The notes: generated by a model not told the origin, from the letters alone. A stretch of 64,000 bases of DNA from DRKI01 sp011051875 (GCA_026990385.1 JALXDL010000100.1:1-64000); one strand, 5' to 3'. Counted from the first letter of the stretch, positions 7,932 through 16,879 are shown. Numbers and translations: made by a program.

Positions 7932-9713
7932 TCAGGGCTGCCGCACGGCCAGGGCCAGGCAGTGGCTGGCATCGCTGTACAGCAGCCGTTTCTGTTCAAG
8001 ATCTGCCAGAAAGGCAATGAGCTGTTCCTCTTTAACCCGGTTGAAGATGTGCAGCAACTTCTTTTTTGGAACCGGTTCTTCACAGGCCAGGTAGATTTTG
8101 CGCGACAGGCCCCGCAGCCTGTGATGGAGGGTCGTCTCCCCGGGGATCTCCTGGCGGATGATGAGGAAGTCGCCGCCGTCACGATAGGAGAGCGGCGGCA
8201 GGGAGGGGTCTTTTCGCCTGCGGTGGAAATCAGCCCAGGCCTTGAGTTTCTTCCGCACCGGCTGCCAGAGCCGGGCCTGTCGGCCGCGGTCACCACGGTA
8301 GGACTTGATGAGCAGGTCAAGCCGTTCCAGGATGGCGGCTGGAAAAAGCCTGCGGTTGGCTGGATGGTGGAATGTTGCCCGGATGCCGTAGTCGCCGGGA
8401 TGGCGGCACACCGGGCTGCCATGGCCGAGGAAGAAGCCTGCCGCCTTGAGAGGCCGGAAGGGCAGGACAAGTTCCAGCATGGCCAGGGTCTCGTTGACCT
8501 CCTCCCCGGTGGAGCCGGGAAATTCCAGGATCAGGTTGCCGTCCAGCTCCATGCCGGCGGCCTGGGCGAATTTCATGGCTGCCACGTTTTCCATCACCGT
8601 GACGCCCTTGTCCATCCGGGTGAGCAGGGAGCCGGACAGGGCCTCGATCCCCACCTGGACGGCACGCAGGCCGCCGCGGCGGTAGATCTGCCATGTCTCC
8701 AGCCTTTTCAGGGCCCGGATCTCGGCAAAAAAGAGGATATCGCGCCCAAAGGTGGCCGTGTCCAGGAAGAACCGTTCCGCCTCGCGCAGGGGCAGGGCAT
8801 TGTCGGTGAACGTGAAGTCAAGGCACTGGTGCCGTTGAACGAGATGAACCAGCTCTGCCAGCATGCGGGCGTGGTTCTTGAACCGGTAACCGTGCCATTG
8901 AAGGTTGAGGTTGCAGAAGGCGCATTTGTTCCACCAGCAGCCGCGGGAGAATTCCAGCGGCAGGACCGGGATAAAGAGCAGGGAAACCTGCTGCAGCTCC
9001 CGGAAGTAGTCATCATAGTCCGGATAAGGCAGGGTGTTGATGTCCCGGATCTCGGAGGTGCGTTGTGTTTCTTCCTGGCCGGCCAGGCCGGGCGTATCCC
9101 AGCCGAGGACACTGTGGGCGGGGAAGGCATCCCGGCCGGCCAGGAAACGGGTCAGTTCGTAGAGGGGAAGTTCTCCCTCGCCGGTGATGATGAAGTCGAT
9201 TTCGGTAAAGACCTCGAGCAGTGATCTGCCCAGCTCGGCGCTGCAGGTCGATCCGCCGAAGACAATGGGCAGGTCGGGATACCGCATCTTGACGGCCCGG
9301 GCCGCGTACAGGGAGGCCAGCAGCTGGCTGAAGCAGACTGAAAAACCGAGCAGGGTGGTCCCGCCCAGGTCCAGATCGTCCAGCCACTGCTCTGTCCGGT
9401 GCCCGAGTATGGTCAGCAGCTCGGTGAATTCGGGGCACCGGCTGCCTGTCAGCTCCTTTCTGAAGAGTTTTTCAGCCTCCGCTTTCCGGTCGGGAAAGAG
9501 CAGGCCGCTGAAGAGCGCCTCGCCCGCCCACGTACTCTCCGAGATGGCGCGGTAGGTATCCGGTCCGATGGCCTCGGCCACCTGGAGATACGGATGGGAG
9601 GTATGTACCGTGATCCTGTCCGGCCGGGAACAGAGATAGCCTTTCAGCGTGCCGAGCTGGATGGATGGACGATTGAAGATCGCCCAGGGCATGGAGACAA
9701 GGGTTACGTGCAT
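7932..9713 (-). CDS. B12-binding radical SAM protein, RiPP-maturation C-methyltransferase-like
   Basis: The 593-aa protein has an N-terminal cobalamin-binding-type Rossmann region (residues ~1-200, including GFSVCFSQ, FGGSTCSAELGRSL and ITGEGELPL). A radical SAM core follows, with cysteines 259, 264 and 267 in SRGCWWNKCAFC. The spacing is CX4CX2C rather than the common CX3CX2C; variant spacing with a CWW start is what I know from the RiPP maturation radical SAM family (TIGR03975). A glycine-rich SAM region and a long C-terminal helical part follow. The start at 9713 has GGGAG five bases upstream. Substrate is unknown: no convincing precursor peptide gene is adjacent. It sits 49 nt downstream of lolA. 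Confidence 0.75.
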   Translation of the reverse strand: MHVTLVSMPWAIFNRPSIQLGTLKGYLCSRPDRITVHTSHPYLQVAEAIGPDTYRAISESTWAGEALFSGLLFPDRKAEAEKLFRKELTGSRCPEFTELLTILGHRTEQWLDDLDLGGTTLLGFSVCFSQLLASLYAARAVKMRYPDLPIVFGGSTCSAELGRSLLEVFTEIDFIITGEGELPLYELTRFLAGRDAFPAHSVLGWDTPGLAGQEETQRTSEIRDINTLPYPDYDDYFRELQQVSLLFIPVLPLEFSRGCWWNKCAFCNLNLQWHGYRFKNHARMLAELVHLVQRHQCLDFTFTDNALPLREAERFFLDTATFGRDILFFAEIRALKRLETWQIYRRGGLRAVQVGIEALSGSLLTRMDKGVTVMENVAAMKFAQAAGMELDGNLILEFPGSTGEEVNETLAMLELVLPFRPLKAAGFFLGHGSPVCRHPGDYGIRATFHHPANRRLFPAAILERLDLLIKSYRGDRGRQARLWQPVRKKLKAWADFHRRRKDPSLPPLSYRDGGDFLIIRQEIPGETTLHHRLRGLSRKIYLACEEPVPKKKLLHIFNRVKEEQLIAFLADLEQKRLLYSDASHCLALAVRQP

Positions 9714-9762
9714 GGTACTCCCGCTCCGGGTTGCGGCGGTGCGGCCGATCCGTTGCTCTCGT

Positions 9763-10566
9763 TCATCGGGTGATAATCTCGGTGCCTGGCTGCAGTTGCA
9801 GGTTGACAATACGCCGGACCTGTTCGGGATCATTGATATCCACACTGTTGAGACGGATATCGGTGAAGGTCAGCTCGGTGATGGAATCGAAATAATCCTC
9901 AATGACCAGGCGGTGGATGAGCAGGTCGTCGTCCACCCAGAGCTGGACGGTCTTCACCTGGGCATCCGGCGTCCTGGGGAGGAGACGGACGGCACGCAGG
10001 GGGCTGTCGGCCAGGGAGAAGGCAAATCGTGGATCGGGTGCTGCGGCCTTGAAGTCGTCGAGGATGTTCCTGGTGCCGGCGAAAAAGGCGTATGTGATGT
10101 CGGCGTTCAGTTGCCTGGCAGGGGTGATGATGAGCTGTCGTTCCCTGACGTTGTAGATCGAGAGTTCCTTGCCGTCGTTGAGGATCACCTGCCGCTCGGG
10201 GACGGTGTAGTTCCAGCGTATCACGGCAGCCGGCAGGTCGTCGTCCTGGCTGCTGCCGGTTTGTTTCGGGCGCAGGAAAACGGCATATCCGCGGCCCTGC
10301 CGCTCCCGGCCGCCGCTGCGCGTCACCTGGCTGAAATCGAATTGCAGGCTGGTGACCAGGCGGTACTTGTCCTGGAGCATGGTCACCAGTTGTTTCGGGG
10401 TACTGCTGTCCACCGGCGCTGCGGCCGCTGCGGACAAGACCGGGAAGGCGATAAGCAGGACAAGCAGCAGGGCCGTCATGGCCGCGCGGGCGATCGGGAT
10501 CGGTTTTTTTTCTCCGGAGTTGCAGAGAGGATATTGCTTTTTCGGGAGGTGCTTGGTATCAGACAT
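9763..10566 (-). CDS. lolA: Outer-membrane lipoprotein carrier protein LolA
   Basis: The 267-aa protein has a basic N-terminal region, a hydrophobic signal segment (MTALLLVLLIAFPVLSAAAA) near residues 30-50 and a LolA-like beta fold (MLQDKYRLVTSLQFDFSQVT, RWNYTVPERQVILNDGKEL, LWVDDDLLIHRLVIEDYFD). LolA ferries lipoproteins through the periplasm to LolB in the outer membrane. The start at 10566 overlaps the murI stop by eight bases; an internal ATG at the hydrophobic segment would give a more standard signal peptide, so the first ~29 residues are uncertain. The gene is probably cotranscribed with murI. Confidence 0.85.
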   Translation of the reverse strand: MSDTKHLPKKQYPLCNSGEKKPIPIARAAMTALLLVLLIAFPVLSAAAAAPVDSSTPKQLVTMLQDKYRLVTSLQFDFSQVTRSGGRERQGRGYAVFLRPKQTGSSQDDDLPAAVIRWNYTVPERQVILNDGKELSIYNVRERQLIITPARQLNADITYAFFAGTRNILDDFKAAAPDPRFAFSLADSPLRAVRLLPRTPDAQVKTVQLWVDDDLLIHRLVIEDYFDSITELTFTDIRLNSVDINDPEQVRRIVNLQLQPGTEIITR

Positions 10567-11347
10567 CGTTTTTTTCCAGGGTTATGGCCCGGCCGAATAT
10601 GGTATGTGCCAGCTTCTGCACGGCCTCGGTGGAGTCGGAGACAAAGAAACGGCTCTCTGCCCCGGGCCTGTACAGGCGCGCACGCAGGTCGGGATGGCGG
10701 CTGAGATAATCGTTCAGGGAACGGGCCACCTCGATGGAGGAGTCGATCATGCTCACCCGGCGTCCGATTCTCGGCCCGATCAGAGGGGAGAGCAGGGGAT
10801 AGTGGGTGCAGCCCAGCACCAGCGTGTCGATCTGCCTGGTCCGCAACGGATGCAGGTATTTGCGCAGGATCATCTTGGTTTCTCGCCGGTTGAGCCATCC
10901 TTCCTCCACCAGCGGCACGAGCAGGGGGCATGGCTGGCTGAAGACACGGCTTTCCGGTGCCATGGCCAGGATCCGTTTTTCATATACACCGCTTTTCACC
11001 GTCGCCCGGGTGCCGATGACTCCTATCCTGCCGTTTTTGCTCACCTGCACCGCCCTGGCGGTCGCTGGTTCTATCACGTCCAGGACCGGCACCCGGTACT
11101 GGCCGCGCAGCGTGTCGGCCGCTGTGCTCGAGGCCGAGTTGCAGGCAATGATGATCAGCTCGCAGCCCTGGGCCAGGAGAAAGTCCGCGTTGCGCAGCGA
11201 GTAACGGATGATGGTCTCGGGGCTCTTGGAGCCGTATGGCGTCCTGGCGATATCGCCGAAGTAGACCAGGGGAAAGCCCGGGCAGAGCTGTTCCACGGCC
11301 CTGGCAACGGTCATGCCGCCGACGCCGGAATCGAAAATTCCTATCAT
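10559..11347 (-). CDS. murI: Glutamate racemase
   Basis: The 262-aa enzyme interconverts L- and D-glutamate for peptidoglycan synthesis, without cofactor. The two catalytic cysteines are visible in IACNSASS and LGCTHYPLL, and the N-terminal IGIFDSGVGGMTV contains the conserved Asp-Ser. Length and motif spacing are normal. It is the first gene of the minus-strand group that continues with lolA, the radical SAM gene, the phosphodiesterase and the S1 protein. Confidence 0.95.
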   Translation of the reverse strand: MIGIFDSGVGGMTVARAVEQLCPGFPLVYFGDIARTPYGSKSPETIIRYSLRNADFLLAQGCELIIIACNSASSTAADTLRGQYRVPVLDVIEPATARAVQVSKNGRIGVIGTRATVKSGVYEKRILAMAPESRVFSQPCPLLVPLVEEGWLNRRETKMILRKYLHPLRTRQIDTLVLGCTHYPLLSPLIGPRIGRRVSMIDSSIEVARSLNDYLSRHPDLRARLYRPGAESRFFVSDSTEAVQKLAHTIFGRAITLEKNDV

Positions 11348-11534
11348 TTGTTCAGGGAAATACCAATAAAAGGCCGCCCGTCAGGGCCGGGCTTCCGGAA
11401 CTCTTCACAGGAAAACTACCTGGTCGATTGCTTGTTTGCAACCGCAGAAGATGATCAGGAATGCCGCCCGGTGGCCGGAGAAATTCGGCGGGACGCTCAT
11501 CCCAGGCCCGGGCCGGACCGGGAAGGCGCAAAGC

Positions 11535-11572
11535 GGCGGGATACCCCGGGCCTGGGGACCGGGCATCCCGCC
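11535..11572. other. Inverted repeat between mucR and murI
   Basis: GGCGGGAT at 11535-11542 pairs with ATCCCGCC at 11565-11572, enclosing a second palindrome CCCCGGGCCTGGGG. It lies just downstream of the mucR stop on the minus strand and could end that transcript. No long U-tract follows, so this is tentative. Confidence 0.4.
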
Positions 11573-11621
11573 AGGGCTGTTGCCATTGGATGGGCAGTGC
11601 TGTTAACGGTGGAGAGTCGCG

Positions 11622-12056
11622 TTATTTCTTCTTTTTGGACCGGGCGGCAATGGCCTTGCGGAGGTTTTCCGGCAGGCCGCGTTCCTTGCCGGACTTGGAA
11701 CGCCGTTCGGACAGGGACTTGGCACACAGCGGCTGCCGGGCCGAAAAACCATATTTTTTCCGGTACTCCTTGGGGGTCAGGTCGTGGGACTTGAGGTGCT
11801 TGGGCGAGAGCATCTTGAATTCCTGACCGCATTCGAGGCAGACCACCTTGTTTTTCTGGATGGAGCGCTTGGGATCCATGAAGGGCTTCTTCTCGCCACC
11901 TTCCCCGACCTGACCGGAGAGTTCATTCTCCTGCAGGGCCTTGAGGGTCTGAAAGGTGTCATGGAGAGCGGCCTTGATCTCGTCGGTTGACATCTCTCTG
12001 GTGCTGATCTGTGACTGGATGATCTCGGCTGTCATCTCAACTAGGGATTTTGTCAT
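11622..12056 (-). CDS. mucR: MucR/Ros-family transcriptional regulator
   Basis: This 144-aa protein matches MucR. It has an N-terminal oligomerisation region (LVEMTAEIIQSQIS), a central single zinc finger (CLECGQEFKMLSPKHLKSH, two Cys and two His) and the family continuation LTPKEYRKKYGFSARQPLCAKSLSE. The tail is very basic. MucR proteins bind AT-rich DNA as H-NS-like silencers of exopolysaccharide, motility and other genes. An SD (AGGAGA) precedes the ATG at 12056. The gene stands alone with a long, comparatively AT-rich upstream region, which fits autoregulation. Target genes in this window could include the two polysaccharide clusters, but that is inference. Confidence 0.9.
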   Translation of the reverse strand: MTKSLVEMTAEIIQSQISTREMSTDEIKAALHDTFQTLKALQENELSGQVGEGGEKKPFMDPKRSIQKNKVVCLECGQEFKMLSPKHLKSHDLTPKEYRKKYGFSARQPLCAKSLSERRSKSGKERGLPENLRKAIAARSKKKK

Positions 12057-12660
12057 TTTTGTTTCTCCTGTCTGTAATGTAGAAAAAGAACATATTTGAT
12101 TGGTCTTACTCTGCTGCTGCAGGCCGATTCCCACCGGGGTATCGGCATGGCTCATGGCCTGGACGGTATCTTTTTTCTGCTCTGGTTTCAGGTAAAAGAA
12201 AGTGTTTCATCAGAATTAATGATAAATGGTTTCCAGCAGCCATATATTACGCTGACATCGGGAGGATCCTGCGTCCTGTCAGAGAAGAACAGTTTCCTTG
12301 AAGCGACAGCATCGATATGAACTGAAGCAACTATAGAGTACCTGGAAACGCAATGCAAATTTTTTATTGAAGATTGCCAGAAAAATTTTCATTACTTTTC
12401 TCGTCGTTCTGGAGCCGTTCCTCTCGTCTGGCGATGACCCCCATCAGTTTTCACGATATTCAGAATATCTTGTCGGTTCAGGTTGAGATCGCTCTGTTGT
12501 TCACCAGATTGTGCAACTCTTTAATCAGTAAATAAAATTCATGTCCGGAATCCTGATGTACCGGTAAGACGGGTGCCGTGGTTCTGCATGGCGGCCACGG
12601 TTCGACGGTACATGTTCACCAGCCCCCTTCTTTGTCCGGTCGTAACTGGTCAACCGGTCA

Positions 12661-12773
12661 ATAAGTTGTTGTTTTCGCGTTCTCAAAGCGGTAGATCAGC
12701 CCAGGTGCCCCCGGATCTGTGCAGGTGGGCCGGTTCGCTACAGGTCCGTTATGCGGGCCGGCGCGGGTGACCG
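12661..12773 (+). repeat. R1 dispersed palindromic repeat, copy c
   Basis: The order of blocks matches the other copies: GTTGTTTTCGCG, TTCTCAAAG, CCAGGTGCCCCCGGATCTGTG, then CAGGTGGGCCGG and, after a spacer, ATGCGGGCCGGCGCG. The right outer arm is lost or diverged. Confidence 0.65.
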
Positions 12774-12825
12774 TTTGCGGTATTGTGATGAGCTGTCTGA
12801 GCCGGGTCTTCTCCGGCGTCTTCGG

Positions 12826-12854
12826 TTGACAGCGGCCGGAGGCGGTATTATTGT
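12826..12854 (+). promoter_or_regulatory. Near-consensus sigma-70-type promoter
   Basis: A perfect TTGACA at 12826-12831 is followed after 17 nt by TATTGT at 12849-12854. A transcript would start at about 12861 and carry some 520 nt before the fmdB start codon, which is unusually long for an ordinary leader. Confidence 0.5.
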
Positions 12855-13382
12855 AGGTGGCAACAATAACGCATATATGTATAATTTATTGTTTTTTATG
12901 GTAATTTTCCGGTTTCCCGGTGTCCGTTCCCGGAGCGTATGCTTTTTCGGTATGTTATCAGGTACATGATGATGCCATAAAAACCAGGATCAAAAAAAGC
13001 GGTTGATTTTCCCGGTCCGACAGTCATTCGGTGGGAAAAACGAAGGTAAGCGCAGGTCAACAGTTGGAATTTGGACCTGTTGCAAAGGTGATCCCCGGCC
13101 ATGACTGGGCGGGCAATATTCGTCTCCTGGCGGCAGGGGATGGGCCCGGAGATCGGACATGTCGCTCTGTTTATGGTGTTCACGAGAAACATGGTATGGG
13201 CTTTATCCCGTTGATATCCCACCTGGAAATAATATGTCAGCCTCGGCGATGCAAGGGGCGGTGGTGGAAGATCAACGATAAATCAACGAAATGTTAATCG
13301 ACGGACCTTTTGCTGGTCCATCATAAATCTGGTCATGGCTGCGCCGTGAAGGGGCAACCATGTTGGTTGAAGAGGTGCTGTT

Positions 13383-13685
13383 ATGCCGGTCTACGAGTAT
13401 GAATGTGTAGAATGCGAAAAGGTCTTTGAGGTGCAGCAGAGGATTACAGACGATCCCCTTGACGAATGCCCCGAGTGTGGCGGCAAGGTAAAAAAGCTGA
13501 TCTCCAGGAGTTCGTTTCATCTCAAGGGCGGCGGCTGGTATGCCGACGGCTACAGCGGCCCGTCAAACGGCAATGGTAATGGCAAGGCCAAGAAGGACAA
13601 TGGTTCTGCCAAGAAGGAGTCCACGTCGACACCTCCGTGTCAGGGTGGGAACGGAACCTGCAAACAGTGTCCGGCCTCTGCCTGA
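13383..13685 (+). CDS. FmdB-family zinc ribbon protein
   Basis: This 100-aa protein starts MPVYEYECVECEKVFE and has a zinc ribbon from Cys8, Cys11, Cys29 and Cys32, the standard FmdB/putative regulatory protein pattern. The C-terminal half is a low-complexity Gly/Asn/Lys/Ser linker ending in a second Cys cluster (three cysteines near the C-terminus), which many deltaproteobacterial members also have. The family's function is unknown; a role in regulation of formamidase was the origin of the name. It is a monocistron with an intrinsic terminator about 110 nt downstream. Confidence 0.88.
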   Translation: MPVYEYECVECEKVFEVQQRITDDPLDECPECGGKVKKLISRSSFHLKGGGWYADGYSGPSNGNGNGKAKKDNGSAKKESTSTPPCQGGNGTCKQCPASA

Positions 13686-13798
13686 GTTCGCGGGTCGCCG
13701 GATCCGGCCCCTGGTGCGGTTGCGGCCGGGCGGTGGCAGATGACGGTATTGAGCCATTCCGGTATCCAGGAAGGCAGGCCCTTGTCAGATCTGTAACA

Positions 13799-13824
13799 AA
13801 CCGGCCTCGTGCCGGTTTTTTTTT
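13799..13824 (+). terminator. Intrinsic terminator downstream of fmdB
   Basis: AACCGGC and GCCGGTT form a 7-bp GC-rich stem around CTCGT, followed by a run of nine T residues. It is correctly placed to end fmdB transcription. Confidence 0.9.
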
Positions 13825-13830
13825 GTCCTG

Positions 13831-13879
13831 TACATTGAGGGTTGCACCCGTTGGCCAGTGAAAATCGCCCAATTTGGAT
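13831..13879 (-). repeat. R2 dispersed repeat, diverged copy
   Basis: The run ATTGAGGGTTGCACCC, then GTGAAAATCGCCCAATTTGG, aligns with the R2 copy at 36249-36300 (TTGAGCGTTTCACCC ... CTGAAAATCGCTCAATTTGG). It directly abuts R1 copy d. Confidence 0.55.
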
Positions 13880-13897
13880 TGCAACGGGGCACAGGAT

Positions 13898-14041
13898 TCA
13901 TAACACCCCGTTTTCGCATCCTCAAAAACTGTCCGTTGGTACCGGTGTCCCCCGAATCCGTGCAGGCGCGCCGGTTGGTAGGCCCTCTATGATGCGGGCC
14001 GGCGCGACCATGCAGGGACGGGGTGCCCGGGACAACGTACA
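13898..14041 (+). repeat. R1 dispersed palindromic repeat, copy d
   Basis: A full-length copy: left end CATAACACCCCGTTTTCGCA, then CCTCAAAAACTG, left arm GTTGGTACCGGTGTCCCCCG and CCGTGCAGGCGCGCCGG, spacer with CCTCTATGATGCG, and right arm CCGGCGCGACCATGCAGG and CGGGGTGCCC. It lies in the convergent gap between fmdB and queA. Confidence 0.75.
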
Positions 14042-14080
14042 CCGGCATTGTGCGCAGGGGAAAACAGAAGATGACAGGGA

Positions 14081-15181
14081 TCATTTCCTGGTGATGATGG
14101 CCATGGCGTCGCCATAGCTGAAAAACCGGTAGCCAAGCCGTATCGCCTCCTGGTAGCTGGCCAGGATCCGGTTCCGGCCGGCCAGGGCCGAGACCAGAAA
14201 CAGCAGCGAGGAGCGCGGCAGGTGGAAGTTGGTGACCAGGTTGTCCACCACCCGGAACCGGTGGCCCGGATAGATGAACATGTCGCAGAAGTCCCGGACC
14301 GGCCGGACCCGGCCGTTTGCATCCGCGGCAAACTCCAGGGTCCGCACCGTGGTTGTGCCCACGGCCCACACCCGGTTACCGCTTGCCCGGGTCCGGTTGA
14401 TCGTGTCCGCGGCCTCCCGGCCCACATGCACATATTCACTGTGGATGGCATACTGCCGGATATCTTTTGTCCGCACCGGGGCAAATGTCCCGTATCCCAC
14501 GTGCAGGGTGACGCTGGCCGTGGCTATGCCCTGTTGCCGGATCCGCTCCAGCAGGGTGTCACTGAAATGGAGTCCGGCCGTGGGCGCGGCCACGGACCCG
14601 GTCTCCCGGGCATAGCGGGTCTGGTACCGATCCCGGTCCTCCCCGGTGCAGCCCTCCGGTCTCCTGATATAGGGCGGCAGCGGCATCTGGCCGTGCCGAG
14701 ACAGTAAAGTCTCCAGGTCTTCTCCTTCCCCGGGCCGGTACCGAAGCCGGACGCCGACCTTGCCGTCTTCGCACAGCTCCTCGACCACGGCCTGCAGCCG
14801 GTCGCCGAACAGGAGCCTGGCCCCGGGACGGGGACGCTTGGAGCTCCTGACCAGGGTGAGGACCCGGCTCTCCCGCCAGTCGGCATTATCCGGACAGGGT
14901 GCGGTCTCGCCGGGATAGTGCAGAAGCAGCATCTCCACGCGGCCGCCCGTGTCCTTCCTGCCCAGCAGCCGGGCCGGAAAGACGCGGGTGTTGTTGACGA
15001 CCAGGAGATCACCGGGCCGCAGCAGGTCGGTTATTTCACTGAAACGGCGGTGCTGCAGGGCGTCGCTGCCGACATCGAGCACCATGAGGCGGGACTGGTC
15101 GCGACGGACCGCCGGCTGCTGGGCGATGCGCTCCGGCGGCAGGTCGTAGTCGTATGCTGAGAGTTGAAAGTCGTCGTCCAT
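14081..15181 (-). CDS. queA: S-adenosylmethionine:tRNA ribosyltransferase-isomerase
   Basis: The 366-aa enzyme transfers the ribosyl part of SAM to 7-aminomethyl-deazaguanine in tRNA, giving epoxyqueuosine. Family motifs are present: YDLPPERIAQQP at the N-terminus, LLVVNNTRVFPARLLG, TAGLHFSDTLL and the C-terminal LPRSSLLFLVSALAG. I chose the ATG at 15181; a start 17 codons upstream adds nothing conserved. It diverges from mqnB across about 200 nt that hold both promoters. Confidence 0.95.
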   Translation of the reverse strand: MDDDFQLSAYDYDLPPERIAQQPAVRRDQSRLMVLDVGSDALQHRRFSEITDLLRPGDLLVVNNTRVFPARLLGRKDTGGRVEMLLLHYPGETAPCPDNADWRESRVLTLVRSSKRPRPGARLLFGDRLQAVVEELCEDGKVGVRLRYRPGEGEDLETLLSRHGQMPLPPYIRRPEGCTGEDRDRYQTRYARETGSVAAPTAGLHFSDTLLERIRQQGIATASVTLHVGYGTFAPVRTKDIRQYAIHSEYVHVGREAADTINRTRASGNRVWAVGTTTVRTLEFAADANGRVRPVRDFCDMFIYPGHRFRVVDNLVTNFHLPRSSLLFLVSALAGRNRILASYQEAIRLGYRFFSYGDAMAIITRK

Positions 15182-15384
15182 CGGTCCGGGTTGCCTGGTG
15201 CGAATTTCCTGTGAACAGTTGCAAACCAGCATAACCTATTTTAGAGTAGCGCGGAAGTGCATCTGCCGGCCAGCCCCGGGAGCGGACCTGCCGGGTGTTT
15301 TCGCACCTGCCCGCATCCGGCGTGCAGGGGAGAGCCGCCGGCATCCTGTTGCGCCCGGTTTTTTTCTGTCTGCCGAAAACGTCC

Positions 15385-16053
15385 ATGTACCTGCTGACCG
15401 CTGCCACCACCTTTGAGATGGATGCCTTCCGGAACCACTGCGCCGGGAGAGATGAAGACCTGCTCCTGGTGACCGGTGTGGGCCCCATGGAGACGACCCT
15501 GCGCCTCATGCGCCGGCTGCAGAAAGAGCGGGAAAGAATCCGGGGCGTGATCAACTTCGGTGTGGCCGGCGCCTACCGGTTTCCCGGCCAGGAGCAGGCC
15601 GCGGATCTCCTGGATATCTGTCTTGCCGAGAGCGAGGTCCTGGGAGATTTCGGGATCTGTCTGCACGGGGAGATCGAACAGTTCAGCGCCCACCTGGAGG
15701 CCCCTGCCGCCTTCACCTTGGCTCCGACCCTGCTGGCCGCCGGCCGGCGCATCCTCGCCGGACACGGCATCTCCTGTAGGAGCGGTGCCTTTGTCACGGT
15801 CAACTGCGCATCCGGGACCCTGGCGCGCGGGGCCATGCTGGGCCGGCTCCACCATGCGCTGTGCGAGAACATGGAGGGCGCGGCCGTGGCCAGGGTCTGT
15901 TGGGAATTTTCCCTGCCCTGTCTCGAGATCCGCTGTATAAGCAACCTGGTTGAAGATCGCGATCCGTCCGGCTGGCAGCTCGACCGGGCCTGTGGTGCCG
16001 CCGGCAGGGCCGCCGCCCTGGTCGCCCGGCACCTGGAGCAGTACCATGACTGA
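15385..16053 (+). CDS. mqnB: Futalosine hydrolase
   Basis: The 222-aa protein is a nucleoside-phosphorylase-type N-glycosidase. It releases hypoxanthine from futalosine to give dehypoxanthine futalosine in the alternative menaquinone pathway. Features are LTAATTFEMDAF at the N-terminus, VTGVGPMETTL, INFGVAGAY and the catalytic-site segment CENMEGAAVARVC. An upstream in-frame extension of 30 residues looks non-homologous, so I start at ATG 15385. The stop overlaps mqnD by eight bases, and that pairing is strong functional support. Confidence 0.9.
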   Translation: MYLLTAATTFEMDAFRNHCAGRDEDLLLVTGVGPMETTLRLMRRLQKERERIRGVINFGVAGAYRFPGQEQAADLLDICLAESEVLGDFGICLHGEIEQFSAHLEAPAAFTLAPTLLAAGRRILAGHGISCRSGAFVTVNCASGTLARGAMLGRLHHALCENMEGAAVARVCWEFSLPCLEIRCISNLVEDRDPSGWQLDRACGAAGRAAALVARHLEQYHD

Positions 16054-16879
16054 GCTGACCATCGGCTATTCGCCCTGTCCCAACGATACCTATATTTTCC
16101 ATGCCCTGGTCCACGGCCGGGTCGAACTGGAGGGCATCCGTCTTGCGCCGCCCGTGCTGGAGGACGTGGAAACACTGAACCGGTGGGCCATGGAGGCCAG
16201 GCTCGATATCAGCAAGCTCTCCTTTCATGCCTTGGGTCATGTCCTGGACCGGTACGTGATGCTGCGCTCGGGCGCCGCCCTGGGCCGGGGATGCGGCCCC
16301 CTGCTGGTGACCGTGCCGGAGCGGGCCCATGAAGATCCCGCCGGCTGGACCATCGCCGTGCCGGGCCGGTTCACCACCGCCGCCCTGCTTCTGGCCCTGT
16401 ACGCCCCTGGCCACGGACGGACCGGGGTGATGCGCTTTGATACCATCATGGACGCGGTACGCTCGGGGCGGGTCGATGCCGGAGTCATCATCCACGAGGG
16501 CCGTTTTACCTATGGTGGCCAGGGACTGCACTGTGTCCGTGATCTTGGCCAGTGGTGGGAGGAGGAGACAGGCCTGCCCATCCCTTTGGGCTGTATAGCG
16601 GTCAGGAAAAGTCTCGTTGCCGTGGTGCCGGAGATGGAGCGGGCCATCCGCGAATCCATCCTGGCCGCCCGCACCGATCCCGGGGCCGGGATGGCCTACA
16701 TCCGGCGCCATGCCCGGGAGCTGGACCAGGAAGTGATCCGCAGCCATATTGATCTTTATGTCAACGATTTTTCTTTGGATCTTGGCGAAGAGGGGCTGGC
16801 GGCGGTAAGCGAATTGCTGCGTCGCGGCCGCCGGGCCGGGATCTTTCCCGAAAGCGCCCGCCTGGAGGACGGCCGGTGA
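16046..16879 (+). CDS. mqnD: 1,4-dihydroxy-6-naphthoate synthase
   Basis: The 277-aa protein matches MqnD, which converts cyclic dehypoxanthine futalosine to 1,4-dihydroxy-6-naphthoate. It has the periplasmic-binding-protein-like fold without a signal peptide. Diagnostic segments are IGYSPCPNDTYIFHAL, DISKLSFHA, AVPGRFTTAALLL and VIIHEGRFTY. It overlaps mqnB at its start, and its stop overlaps the start of mobBA (TGATG). MqnA, C and E are not in the window. Confidence 0.93.
   Translation: MTELTIGYSPCPNDTYIFHALVHGRVELEGIRLAPPVLEDVETLNRWAMEARLDISKLSFHALGHVLDRYVMLRSGAALGRGCGPLLVTVPERAHEDPAGWTIAVPGRFTTAALLLALYAPGHGRTGVMRFDTIMDAVRSGRVDAGVIIHEGRFTYGGQGLHCVRDLGQWWEEETGLPIPLGCIAVRKSLVAVVPEMERAIRESILAARTDPGAGMAYIRRHARELDQEVIRSHIDLYVNDFSLDLGEEGLAAVSELLRRGRRAGIFPESARLEDGR

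Larger units (their letters stand above)
12057..13382. other. Long intergenic region between mucR and fmdB
   Basis: This 1.3-kb stretch has no open frame with coding character; the short frames in it look random. Its AT content is clearly higher than its surroundings, notably around 12180-12400 and 12860-12960. It contains an R1 copy (12661-12773) and a near-consensus promoter (12826-12854) aimed at fmdB about 530 nt downstream. A small hairpin GGACC...GGTCC occurs near 13303-13321. A non-coding RNA, a MucR-bound silenced region or decayed sequence are all possible. Confidence 0.6.

Noticed and set aside
10352..11794. 480-aa plus-strand open frame
   Set aside because: It lies opposite lolA and murI, whose motifs are unambiguous.
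12896..13222. 108-aa minus-strand open frame in the mucR-fmdB gap
   Set aside because: No SD, no recognisable domain and mixed composition; it looks like chance in a non-coding stretch.
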